Positions 1 to 7,846 of a stretch of DNA of 63,792 nucleotides are shown here, one piece after another (the stretch's first letter is position 1; the number at the start of each line of letters is the position of its first letter). The DNA is from Quisquiliibacterium sp036525975 (GTDB lineage Bacteria; Pseudomonadota; Gammaproteobacteria; Burkholderiales; Burkholderiaceae_E). The DNA lies in the NCBI GenBank assembly GCA_036525975.1, contig DATCZK010000184.1:1-63792 (forward strand). Direction: 5' to 3'. Both the position numbers and the translations under genes were made by a program. The notes under the pieces were generated by a model. That model was not told the DNA's origin. It saw only the letters and a program-made list of their open reading frames with translations, and ran no database searches.

Positions 1-408
1 GACTCCTACCATGACCCTGCTCTCGGGCCGGAACTGACCCTCAGCCTCGCCGTCGGCACGGGGCAAAACGGACAGTGGTATTCCGCATCCAAGTTTCCGG
101 TCTGCCACACCGATTGTGGCTCGGCGGACTCCGAGCCGGACTTGCTCAAGCTCCTGCTGGAACTTCACCCGGCCGACGCGCAAGGCCGCCTGGGAGCATT
201 CTCCGGGGAGCTGAGAGCGATTCACGACGGCGTCTGGGTGCTAGGGCCCGAGCCACCGACCATCGGCGCTATTGCCCTGTTCTACGGGTTCTTTCTCGCC
301 GACGGTACCCGGGTGCTCGTCTCCGAGCCAGCCACCCTCGCGTTGTTCGGGGTTGCACTCGCGGGCATGGGGCTCTTGCGCCGTGGTCGGCGATCCCCGT
401 GCCGCTGA
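1..408 (+). CDS. PEP-CTERM domain protein, 5' end outside window
   Basis: The frame is open from the first base to a TGA at 406-408, giving 135 residues of a protein whose start lies upstream. The C-terminus has the three-part PEP-CTERM sorting layout: a short SEP motif (VSEPATLALFG, about residues 108-118), one hydrophobic helix (to AGMGLL), then a basic tail (RRGRR). In this family the tail targets exported proteins to an exosortase, which removes it. The canonical PEP is SEP here, and the basic tail runs on with SPCR. The rest of the visible part (two Cys near residues 38-42, no known domain) gives no function. No exosortase is in the window. The PEP-CTERM call is fairly secure; what the mature protein does is unknown. 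Confidence 0.7.
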   Translation, partial: DSYHDPALGPELTLSLAVGTGQNGQWYSASKFPVCHTDCGSADSEPDLLKLLLELHPADAQGRLGAFSGELRAIHDGVWVLGPEPPTIGAIALFYGFFLADGTRVLVSEPATLALFGVALAGMGLLRRGRRSPCR

Positions 409-464
409 GGCGCTTGCCCCGACGCTGCGAACGACTGCTATTTTGCACGCGTCCTCGCACAAGC

Positions 465-480
465 TGGAATGGTATTAGCG
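465..480 (+). promoter_or_regulatory. Possible sigma-54 promoter
   Basis: TGGAATGGTATTAGCG matches the sigma-54 consensus TGGCACG-N4-TTGCW at eight of eleven defined positions and has the exact GG-N10-GC spacing. A start near 491 would give a transcript of about 140 nt ending at the terminator at 609-630. PEP-CTERM regulons often use sigma-54, which makes the position suggestive, but a single match of this quality can occur by chance. Confidence 0.25.
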
Positions 481-608
481 CGCCGCAGAAAGCGAACCGT
501 CTAGAGCGAGCCTGTTCTTCACTGCCGGACGCCCTGAGGCAAGGCGCGGGCCGAGGATAGAAGGCTCGGCCGGCCCCCAGAGACAAATAAGCCGACCTCG
601 CGTCGCAC

Positions 609-630
609 GGCCCGCTTCGGTGGGCCTTTT
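609..630 (+). terminator. Intrinsic terminator with UUCG tetraloop
   Basis: GGCCCGC and GTGGGCC form a seven-pair stem (one G-U) closed by a C(UUCG)G tetraloop, followed by TTTT at 627-630. It lies 200 bases after the PEP-CTERM stop codon, so it may end that transcript or a short RNA made between them. Confidence 0.7.
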
Positions 631-939
631 CATTTGTGCGACTTGCGTCGCTCGAATGTCCGTTCCGCGTCGCAAGCGGCAGGGAATGACCGCTTACGGG
701 CACCGCCTGATGATCCCGACTGCGGTTCACGACTGGCGCGACACTGAGCCCCCTCCCATATAGAACGGAGAGAGCGATGGAAGAATCGCTCTAGCCCGCC
801 CATTCCGCGCGGCCGTGGAGCAGGGGGAAACTCCTCCGGCACAACGCACCGCTCAAGCTCAGTTAGGTCTGCGCCATCCGGGTTGCGCTGCGGGCGGTGG
901 TCATGCGGCGCAAGACGAGACAATCTGTGCGGTTCAAAA

Positions 940-2412
940 TCACCGGCCCAAGCCGCCGGCCGCTGGCGAACCGGCCCGTCCGCGCTGCACCACCTCGCCC
1001 AGCACGTGGTCGATGTCCTTCGCACGCGTCCGGTGGTTCGATATGGCGATGCGCAGCGCCAGCCGTCCGCCGATCTGCGTGTCGCTCAGGACCGCCGTCC
1101 CGTCCTCCTGCAGGGAAAGCATGATCTCGTGGTTGAGGGCGCCGAGCGCTGCGTCGTCGGGCCGGTCGCCGCGGAAGCGGAAACAGACCACGTTGATGGG
1201 TGCTGGGGCGAGCGCCTCGAGATCCGGCTCCGACGAAATCCGGGCGCAGGCGTGCCGCGCCAGCGCGATGGTCTGGTCGATCATGGCGCCGAGCTTTTCC
1301 GTCCCGTGCTCCATGAAGCTCATCCAGACCTTCAGCGCGCTGAACCCCCGCGAGAGGTCCATCGTGTAGTCCGCCAGGAACTCGCCGTTGGCAAGCCCGC
1401 GAGTCTTCTCGGTCAGGTAATCGGGATGCGCCGCAAAGGTGTCGCGGTGGGCCTGCCGGTCGCGAACCAGGACAGCGCCGACGCCAAACGGCACCTGAAG
1501 CCACTTGTGGAGATCGAGCGCAACCGAGTCGGCCTCCTCCAGTCCGTCAACCAGACCGGCGTGCGAGGGCGAAAGCTTCAGCACGGCGCCGACGCAGCCG
1601 TCGACGTGGAACCACAGACCCTCCCGCCGGCAAAGCTCGGCAATGCCCCGCAGGTCATCGATGGCGCCGGAATTCGTGGCTCCCGCCGTACCGACGACGC
1701 AGGCGGGCTTCCAGCCGGCTGCGCGGTCTTGAGCGACCATGCGGGCCAGTGCGCCCAGGTCCATCGCGAGATCGGCGCCGCTCGGCACCAGACCGAGCGC
1801 CGCCTTGCCGTGGCCCAGCGCCTCGAGCGCCTTGGCGACACAGCTATGCGCCTCCTTCGAGGCGTAGAAGCGCAGGGGTTGTGGGATCGCGCCGACCCCC
1901 TCGGTGCGCACGTCGACGCCGGCCTGCTTCGTGCGCGCCACCGCAAGACCGGTGAAATTCGCCATCGACCCGCTGCTGGTGAGGACCCCGCCCGCGTCTT
2001 CGGGCAGGCCGCAAATCCCTGCCAGCCAGCGCAGCACCTGCCGCTCCATCCAGGCCGCGCTGGTGTCTCCGCCGCCGCAATTCGTCCCGTCCACACCCGC
2101 TAGGAAATCGCCCAGAACGCCGCCTGGATGCCCCGCGCCCATGTACCAGCCCCAGAACCGGGGATTCTGGTTGCCCATGGACCACGGTAAGACGTCGCGT
2201 TTTACCGCCTCGTAGACCTCGGCCAGCGCACGCCCATTGCGAGGGGCGGGACCGGTGAAAGCCGCGCGGGCGGCGTCAGTCGGCACGCGCCACACCGGCG
2301 CGTCGGGAAGCCCCCGGAAGCGGGCGATGGCGTCATCAACGGCAGCATGGGCCACGCGCCGAAACGCCTCCCAGTCCGCAGGGTCCAGACTCGCGGGATT
2401 CTGATCGGTCAT
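940..2412 (-). CDS. PLP-dependent group II amino-acid decarboxylase
   Basis: Product of 490 residues in the aromatic-L-amino-acid / glutamate decarboxylase fold (group II PLP decarboxylases), which release CO2 from an amino acid. The PLP lysine is in LDLHKWLQ (Lys303), preceded by the cofactor aspartate region HVDGCVGA. The N-terminal third has NPRFWGWYMGAGHPGG and TSSGSMANFTGL, typical of the family. I chose the ATG at 2412 because it has a GGGGAAAG ribosome site; an open frame runs upstream to 2556 but has no family sequence. The substrate cannot be read from sequence: tyrosine, tryptophan, DOPA or an acidic amino acid are all possible. It stands alone, divergent from the acyl-CoA ligase. 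Confidence 0.85.
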   Translation of the reverse strand: MTDQNPASLDPADWEAFRRVAHAAVDDAIARFRGLPDAPVWRVPTDAARAAFTGPAPRNGRALAEVYEAVKRDVLPWSMGNQNPRFWGWYMGAGHPGGVLGDFLAGVDGTNCGGGDTSAAWMERQVLRWLAGICGLPEDAGGVLTSSGSMANFTGLAVARTKQAGVDVRTEGVGAIPQPLRFYASKEAHSCVAKALEALGHGKAALGLVPSGADLAMDLGALARMVAQDRAAGWKPACVVGTAGATNSGAIDDLRGIAELCRREGLWFHVDGCVGAVLKLSPSHAGLVDGLEEADSVALDLHKWLQVPFGVGAVLVRDRQAHRDTFAAHPDYLTEKTRGLANGEFLADYTMDLSRGFSALKVWMSFMEHGTEKLGAMIDQTIALARHACARISSEPDLEALAPAPINVVCFRFRGDRPDDAALGALNHEIMLSLQEDGTAVLSDTQIGGRLALRIAISNHRTRAKDIDHVLGEVVQRGRAGSPAAGGLGR

Positions 2413-2569
2413 TACTTTCCCCTTCACGAAACATCGCGAGACTAGAGCCGGGCGGAGGATCCGGTCAAACGCAGACGTCGCGCTCCAGGCGCGCCGCCGG
2501 TTCGCCCCGTAGCGGGCTGCCGGCCGCCGCGCCTTCTCCTTCCGAACTGACGGCACGCTCGCGATCCGG

Positions 2570-2576
2570 CTAGAAT
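2570..2576 (+). promoter_or_regulatory. CTAGAAT -10-like box before the acyl-CoA ligase
   Basis: TAGAAT at 2571-2576 resembles a -10 element, and CTGACG at 2547-2552 gives a 4/6 -35 match at 18-bp spacing. A start near 2583 would leave a very short leader that still carries the GGAGGG ribosome site. The same heptamer recurs close to start codons elsewhere in the window. Confidence 0.45.
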
Positions 2577-2594
2577 CTCTGGCGGAGGGCCTTG

Positions 2595-4259
2595 ATGAGC
2601 GCGCTGGAAAAATATCTCGCGAAGCCTTGGGTCGAGCACTACGAGCCCGGAGTGCCGGCCACCGTGGAAGTGCCGGTGACTTCGCTCGGGCAGGTGTTCG
2701 ACAAGGCCTGCGACGCCGATCCCGGACGGCGCGCCGTCGTGTTCTACGGGCGCGAGATCACCTACCGCGAGTTGCGCGACGCGGTGGACCGGCTCGCCAA
2801 CGCGCTGGCTGCGATGGGCCTTGGCAAGGGCGACCGCGTGGCGCTGTTTCTGCTGAACAGCCCGCAGTACATCATCGCGTATTTCGCGGTGCTGAAATGC
2901 GGCGCGACGGTCACGCCGATCAGCCCGGTCTACACCAGCCACGAGGTGCGTCACCAGCTGCAGGATAGCGGCGCGCGCGGGGTGATCTGCCAGGATGTGC
3001 TTTACGAGAAGGTCGGCAAGGCAGGCGTGAAGCTCGACTTCGTCGTCGTCACGCAGGTCGGTGAATACCTGCCGGCACTGAAGCGGCTGTTCTCGGCAAA
3101 GGCGCCCGGTATCCCGTCGTCGCCCGAGATCCACTGGCTGCAAGACCTGCTGAAGAAGCACCCCCCCGAGCCGCCGGCGGTCACCATCGACCCCAGGGTC
3201 GACCTCGCCGCGCTGCCGTACACCGGCGGCACGACCGGCAACCCCAAGGGCGTGATGCTCACGCACTACAACCTGATGGCCGCGCAGGCCGCAGGCCAGG
3301 CCGCGTTTCCGGTGTTCGAGCGAGGCAAGGAAGTGATCCTCGCGTTCCTGCCGTTCTTCCACATCTACGGCCAGGCCGTGATCATGCTCAACGGCATCGC
3401 GCAGGGCAACCTGCTCGTGCTGTTCACGACGCCCGACACCGAGGCGATCCTCGCGGCGATCGAGCGCTACCGGGCGACCGTGTTCTACGGCGTGCCGACG
3501 CTCTACGAGTACCTGAAGGACCACAAGGACACCGGCAAGGTGAACTGGAAGCGTCTCAAGCTCGTGCTCTCGGGCGCCGACACGCTGCACGAGTCGACGA
3601 TGCAGGGGTGGTCGGCGCGCACCGGCTCGACGATCACCGAGGGCTACGGGCTGACCGAATGCTCGGCGGCGAGCCACATCAACCCGATGCACCGCCCCAA
3701 GGCCGGTTCGTTCGGCTGCCCGCTGCCCAACGTCTCGGCGGCGGTGATGAACCCCGACACGCGCGAGTTCGTCGAGCCGGGCGAGGTGGGCGAGTTGCTG
3801 CTCGCCGGCCCCAACGTGATGCAGGGCTACTGGGGCATGCCCGAGGAGACGGCGCGCATATTCCTGGAAGCGGGCGGCGCGCGCTGGATGCGCACCGGCG
3901 ATCTCGTCAGCATGGACGAGGAGGGCTACTTCCACTACTACGATCGCGCCAAGGACCTGATCAAGCACAAGGGCCTGTCGATCTTCGCCAAGGACGTGGA
4001 GGACGTGCTCTACGCACACCCGCACGTGAAGGCCGCCGGCGTGATCGGCGTTCCCGACGCCGCCACCGGCCAGCTCATCAAGGCGATCGTCGTGCTGCAG
4101 GCGGATTCGCGCGGCAAGCTCACCGAGGACGAAATCAAGAGCTATTGCCGCGAGCAGCTCGCCGCGTACAAGGTGCCGCACATCGTGGAATTCCGCGGCG
4201 AGTTGCCCAAGACCGACGTGGGCAAGGTCTCGCGGCGCGAGTTGCGCGAGGAGCACTGA
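2595..4259 (+). CDS. Acyl-CoA ligase (AMP-forming), FadD-like
   Basis: Product of 554 residues in the ANL superfamily, which activates a carboxylic acid as an acyl-adenylate and then forms the CoA thioester. The AMP/phosphate loop is YTGGTTGNPKGVMLTH (about residues 207-222). The adenine motif is EGYGLTECSA, the ribose-binding Asp lies in MRTGDLV, and the catalytic Lys near the C-terminus is in LPKTDVGKVSRREL. ATG at 2595 follows a GGAGGG site by five bases; a TTG just before it is less likely. LivG follows 28 bp downstream on the same strand. A ligase joined to a branched-chain-type importer suggests that the transported solute, possibly an aromatic or fatty acid, is trapped as a CoA ester. 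That link is inference; long-chain fatty acid is the default substrate guess. Confidence 0.9.
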   Translation: MSALEKYLAKPWVEHYEPGVPATVEVPVTSLGQVFDKACDADPGRRAVVFYGREITYRELRDAVDRLANALAAMGLGKGDRVALFLLNSPQYIIAYFAVLKCGATVTPISPVYTSHEVRHQLQDSGARGVICQDVLYEKVGKAGVKLDFVVVTQVGEYLPALKRLFSAKAPGIPSSPEIHWLQDLLKKHPPEPPAVTIDPRVDLAALPYTGGTTGNPKGVMLTHYNLMAAQAAGQAAFPVFERGKEVILAFLPFFHIYGQAVIMLNGIAQGNLLVLFTTPDTEAILAAIERYRATVFYGVPTLYEYLKDHKDTGKVNWKRLKLVLSGADTLHESTMQGWSARTGSTITEGYGLTECSAASHINPMHRPKAGSFGCPLPNVSAAVMNPDTREFVEPGEVGELLLAGPNVMQGYWGMPEETARIFLEAGGARWMRTGDLVSMDEEGYFHYYDRAKDLIKHKGLSIFAKDVEDVLYAHPHVKAAGVIGVPDAATGQLIKAIVVLQADSRGKLTEDEIKSYCREQLAAYKVPHIVEFRGELPKTDVGKVSRRELREEH

Positions 4260-4287
4260 GCGCCATGAACCGCCGCGTTGCACGGCC

Positions 4288-5061
4288 ATGACCGACGCGT
4301 TCTTCTCGGTCGAGGACGTCACCAAGCGCTTCGGCGGGCTGACCGCCGTCGACCGCGTGAGCTTCACGCTGCGGCGCGACCAGATCGTCGGCCTGATCGG
4401 CCCCAATGGCGCGGGCAAGACCACGCTGCTCAGGCTGATCACCAAGATCCTCAGGCCCGACTCGGGGCGCATCCGGTTCAACGGCGAGGACATCACCGGG
4501 CTCAAGCCCTGGGACGTGGTCAACCGCGGCATCGTGGGAACCTTCCAGAACACGCGGCCGTTCCGCCACCTGCCGATCATCGCCAACGTGATGGTGCCGC
4601 TCGTGGCGCCGCGCGCGCGCAGCCGCGGCGAGTGGGTGAAGAAGATCGAGGCGAAGGCGATGGACGCGCTCGAGTTCGTCGGCATCTCCGACATGGCGCT
4701 CGAGCCCGCGTCGGCGCTCTCGCAGGGCGACCTGAAGCGGCTCGAAGTGGCGCGCGCCATCGCCACCGAGCCCGAGTTGCTCCTGCTCGACGAGCCGCTC
4801 GGCGGCCTGAACCCCGCGGAGTCGGAGCTCCTGGCGCGCTCGATCCGCCGGTTGCACAAGGGCGGACGCTTCGGCCGGCTGCATTCGGAGGGCCCGGCGA
4901 TCCTGATGATCGAGCACAAGTTGAAGGAGCTGATGTCGATCGTGGATCGGGTGATCGTGCTCGACCACGGCGAGCTGCTCGCCGACGGCACGCCCGACGA
5001 GATCGTCAAGAACCCGAAGGTGATCGAGGCCTATCTGGGGAGCGAGCATGCCGCCGCGTGA
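4288..5061 (+). CDS. livG: Branched-chain-type ABC importer, ATPase LivG
   Basis: Product of 257 residues, one of two cytoplasmic ATPases driving a high-affinity importer of the branched-chain amino acid family. It has Walker A GPNGAGKTT (about residue 38), a Q-loop (TFQNTRPF), signature ALSQGDLKRLEVARA (LSQGD in place of the commoner LSYGQ), Walker B LLLLDEPLGG and switch His in MIEHK. The C-terminal GTPDEIVKNPKVIEAYLG is the LivG/BraF tail. Between the D-loop and the switch there are extra residues (KGGRFGRLHSEG) that look like a local duplication of RLHKGG. The end overlaps livF by 14 bases. The solute may be an amino acid or another carboxylate. Confidence 0.9.
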   Translation: MTDAFFSVEDVTKRFGGLTAVDRVSFTLRRDQIVGLIGPNGAGKTTLLRLITKILRPDSGRIRFNGEDITGLKPWDVVNRGIVGTFQNTRPFRHLPIIANVMVPLVAPRARSRGEWVKKIEAKAMDALEFVGISDMALEPASALSQGDLKRLEVARAIATEPELLLLDEPLGGLNPAESELLARSIRRLHKGGRFGRLHSEGPAILMIEHKLKELMSIVDRVIVLDHGELLADGTPDEIVKNPKVIEAYLGSEHAAA

Positions 5062-5818
5062 CGGCCCCGCCAGCGTGCTCTCGGTCGCGAACCTCTCGGT
5101 GCGCTACGACAAGGCGCAGATCCTCAACGGCGTGTCGCTCGAGGTGGGCCAAGGCGAGTTCGTCGGCCTGGTGGGCCCGAACGGCGCCGGAAAGTCGACG
5201 CTGCTGCGCGCGATCTCGGGGCTGGTGAACTTCGAGGGGCGGATGATGCGCGGCACGAAGGGCGACATCGTCATGGAAGGCGAAGTGCGCCTCGACGGCG
5301 AGCGCATCGACGCGCTCGCGCCGCACGAGATCCGCATGAGAGGGCTGGGGCTGTGCCCCGAGCGGCGGCGGCCGTTTCGCGAGCTCACGGTGCGGGAGAA
5401 CCTGATGGCGGGCGCCTACCTCGCCCGCGACGCCGCGGCCACGCACGAGCGCCTGCAGCGATGCTTCGAACTGTTTCCCAAGCTTGCCGAGCGCCACGGC
5501 CAGATCGCGGGAACGCTCTCGGGCGGCGAGCAGCAGATGCTCGCGATCGCGCGCGCGCTGATGTTCGACGCCAAGCTGCTGTGCATCGACGAACCCTCGC
5601 TCGGCCTCGCCCCCAAGCTGCGCGAGGAGCTGTTCGTGGCGATCGCCAAGGTGCATGCGAGCGGCGTGCCGGTTCTGCTCGTGGAGCAGGAGGTCGGCCA
5701 GGTGTTTCGCATGGCGCAGCGCAACTACGTGCTGTCGCAGGGCAAGATCATCGCGCAGGGCTCGGCCGCCGAGATGATGGCCGACGAGACGCTGCGCGCG
5801 AGCTACCTGGGGCTCTAG
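5048..5818 (+). CDS. livF: Branched-chain-type ABC importer, ATPase LivF
   Basis: Product of 256 residues, the second ATPase of the importer. Walker A is GPNGAGKSTLL, the signature is GTLSGGEQQMLAIARAL, Walker B is LLCIDEPSLGLAP and the switch region is VLLVEQEV, the EQ form usual for LivF. An insertion (MMRGTKGDIVMEGEV) follows the first strand pair. Start at 5048 lies inside the end of livG, so the two ATPases are probably translationally coupled. Its TAG stop falls in CTAG, and the same four bases also hold the stop of livM on the other strand. The two halves of the transporter therefore converge with no intergenic space. Confidence 0.92.
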   Translation: MPPRDGPASVLSVANLSVRYDKAQILNGVSLEVGQGEFVGLVGPNGAGKSTLLRAISGLVNFEGRMMRGTKGDIVMEGEVRLDGERIDALAPHEIRMRGLGLCPERRRPFRELTVRENLMAGAYLARDAAATHERLQRCFELFPKLAERHGQIAGTLSGGEQQMLAIARALMFDAKLLCIDEPSLGLAPKLREELFVAIAKVHASGVPVLLVEQEVGQVFRMAQRNYVLSQGKIIAQGSAAEMMADETLRASYLGL

Positions 5819-6891
5819 GCGGACTTCGCCGGCCGCGCGTGGCGCAGCGCCGCGCCGCACAGCCTGCACGCGGTGTGCCACGCGCGATTGCGCTGCTTGC
5901 AGCGCGGACACGCCGTCTCGATCTTGTCGCGCACCCAGGGCACGAGGCCGCGCGGCATGAACAGCAGCACGAGCAGCACGATGATCGCGAAGATCAGCAG
6001 GCGCATCTCGCCGAAGGCCTGGAAGCTGCCGAGCCACTCGGTCATCGGGTAGAGGATGAACACCGCGGCCACCGGACCGTAGATCGTTGCCACGCCGCCG
6101 AAGATTCCCCAGATCACCACCTGGAACGAGAGCGCGGTGGCCAGCGTGGAGGGGTCGGCGATGCGGATGAAATGCGCGAGCAGCGCGCCGGCCACCCCGG
6201 CGCTGAACCCCGAGATGGCGAAGGCCGCCATCTTGAAGCGCTGCGTGTTGATCCCGGAGGCGCGCACCGCCACCTCATCGTCGCGGATCGCGTGCAGCAC
6301 GAGCCCGAACTTGGAATCGGCGACGAGCCACAGCCCGAACACGAGCAACAGCATCGCGATCGCGGCGATGTAGTAGTTCGCCGTGCGCGTTGCCGCGAGC
6401 GACTTGATCCCCGAGATGCCGAGTTCGCCGCCGGAGAAGTCCGGAAAGGCGAACAGCAGTCCGATGGCGATGAGCGGGAACGCGAGCGTGGCGAGCGACA
6501 GGTACGAGCCGCGCAGCCGCAGGCAGAGGAACCCCGTGACCGCGCCCACCAGCGTGGCGACGAGCGCGCCGAGCCACAGCGTGATCCAGGGCGACCAGCC
6601 GAGCTTCTGCGAAAGCATCGCCGAGGTGTATGCGCCGGCGCCGAAGAACAGGGCGTGGCCGAAGTTCACCTGCCCGGCGTAGCCGGCGAGCAGGTCCCAG
6701 CTCGCCGCGAACGCCGCGAACAGGCAGGTGAGGGCGAGCACCCGCATCACGTAGGGGTCGGGATAGACGAGCGGCAGCGCGAGAAGCGCCACCGCCCAAA
6801 CGAGCACCAGCGTGCGCGAGGGCAGCACCAGCACCTCGTTCTTGAGTTCGCTCCACGCCCAGCGAGCCCCGAAAACCACCGGATTCGTCAT
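5815..6891 (-). CDS. livM: Branched-chain-type ABC importer, permease LivM with C-terminal zinc ribbon
   Basis: Product of 358 residues. It is an inner-membrane permease with many hydrophobic helices from about residue 28 to 315 and the family motif DLLAGYAGQVNFGHALFFG. ATG at 6891 has a GGAG site ten bases upstream. After the last helix (MPRGLVPWVRDK) the protein does not end as usual. It carries about 32 more residues holding CPRC (328-331) and CRLC (342-345), a CxxC-x10-CxxC arrangement typical of a small zinc ribbon that should face the cytoplasm. I know of no standard LivM feature like this. It is cotranscribed with livH, 24 bp upstream. Confidence 0.9.
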   Translation of the reverse strand: MTNPVVFGARWAWSELKNEVLVLPSRTLVLVWAVALLALPLVYPDPYVMRVLALTCLFAAFAASWDLLAGYAGQVNFGHALFFGAGAYTSAMLSQKLGWSPWITLWLGALVATLVGAVTGFLCLRLRGSYLSLATLAFPLIAIGLLFAFPDFSGGELGISGIKSLAATRTANYYIAAIAMLLLVFGLWLVADSKFGLVLHAIRDDEVAVRASGINTQRFKMAAFAISGFSAGVAGALLAHFIRIADPSTLATALSFQVVIWGIFGGVATIYGPVAAVFILYPMTEWLGSFQAFGEMRLLIFAIIVLLVLLFMPRGLVPWVRDKIETACPRCKQRNRAWHTACRLCGAALRHARPAKSA

Positions 6892-6915
6892 CTCATGCTC
6901 CGTTCGCGCGCCGGC

Positions 6916-7785
6916 TCAGCGCTCTTCCTCGAACGCCACGCCGAACAGCCCCTCGGGGCGCGCGAGCAGCACGACCACCATGATGGTGAGCGCCACCGCG
7001 CCCTTGAGAAACGAGCCCTGCGGCAGGGCGAACACGGTGATCGCCTCCACGTAGCCGATGATGAACGCGCCGATCAGGCTTCCCTTGAGGCTGCCGAGGC
7101 CGCCGAGCACGACGATCGCGAGCATGGTCACGAGCGGTGCGAGCCACATGAACGGGTCGACGACGAACACCGGGGCGACCACGACGCCGGCGATCGCGGC
7201 GAGTGCCACCGAGATCGCGACCGTGGCCATCGCCACCCGGTTCACGTTCATGCCCATCAGCGCGGCAACCTCGAGATCGTTCGCCGTGGCGCGGATCGCC
7301 AGCCCCAGGCGCGTGCGGTGCAACAGCCACCACGTGGCGAAGAGCATCGCCGCCGCGGCCACCAGGATCAGCACGCGCTGGTATGGAATCGTGACGCCGA
7401 AAACCGAAACCACGCCCTCGAGCGTGGAGGGGATGCCCAGGAAGTGCCCGCCGAAGATGAGCAGCATTCCTTCCTGGAAGATCAGTGCGAGCGCGATCGT
7501 CGCGATCAGCACCGCCGACTCGTGCTCGCGCACCGGCTCGATCACGAGCTTGTAGCACAGCACCGAGAGCAGCACGACGGCGGACACCGCGATCACCCCG
7601 CCCAGCGCCATCCCCAGCCCCGCCTTCACGAGCAGCGTGTAGAAGCAGTACGCGGCGAGCATGTAGAAGGCGGTGTGCGCGATGTTGACGATGCGCGCCA
7701 CGCCGAAGATGAGCGAAAAGCCGATCGCCAGCAGCGCGTACACGCCGCCGTTGATCAGCCCCGTGACGAGAATGTCCTGGAACAT
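6916..7785 (-). CDS. livH: Branched-chain-type ABC importer, permease LivH
   Basis: Product of 289 residues, the second inner-membrane permease; it pairs with LivM to form the translocation path. The N-terminal LINGGVYALLAIGFSLIFG and the following IVNIAHTAFYMLAAY are LivH hallmarks, and the rest is a run of hydrophobic helices ending in RPEGLFG. I chose the ATG at 7785. A TTG at 7791 is possible and sits at a better distance from a GGAAGG site. It lies between the binding-protein gene (61 bp upstream) and livM. Confidence 0.9.
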   Translation of the reverse strand: MFQDILVTGLINGGVYALLAIGFSLIFGVARIVNIAHTAFYMLAAYCFYTLLVKAGLGMALGGVIAVSAVVLLSVLCYKLVIEPVREHESAVLIATIALALIFQEGMLLIFGGHFLGIPSTLEGVVSVFGVTIPYQRVLILVAAAAMLFATWWLLHRTRLGLAIRATANDLEVAALMGMNVNRVAMATVAISVALAAIAGVVVAPVFVVDPFMWLAPLVTMLAIVVLGGLGSLKGSLIGAFIIGYVEAITVFALPQGSFLKGAVALTIMVVVLLARPEGLFGVAFEEER

Positions 7786-7846
7786 CGTCAAACGGGGGAA
7801 CCTTCCGGCTCCCCCGCATCAACCCTCGCGATCGCTACCGCGCTCG

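Larger units (their letters stand above)
409..939. other. Gene-poor stretch between PEP-CTERM gene and decarboxylase
   Basis: About 530 bases with no convincing protein gene. It holds a sigma-54-like element (465-480), an intrinsic terminator (609-630) and a perfect 8-bp inverted repeat with a 6-base loop (771-792, arms AGAGCGAT and ATCGCTCT). A 35-codon reading frame at 656-763 has no family resemblance and no clear ribosome site. The decarboxylase on the other strand ends at 940. Confidence 0.6.

Noticed and set aside
656..763. 35-codon frame in the gene-poor stretch
   Set aside because: No ribosome site worth the name, no family resemblance, and length expected by chance.
771..792. Perfect 8-bp inverted repeat as a terminator
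   Set aside because: No T run follows on either strand; left only as an unexplained hairpin.
2442..5009. Long - strand frame opposite the acyl-CoA ligase and livG
   Set aside because: Low-complexity composition and no domains; the + strand genes have all catalytic motifs.
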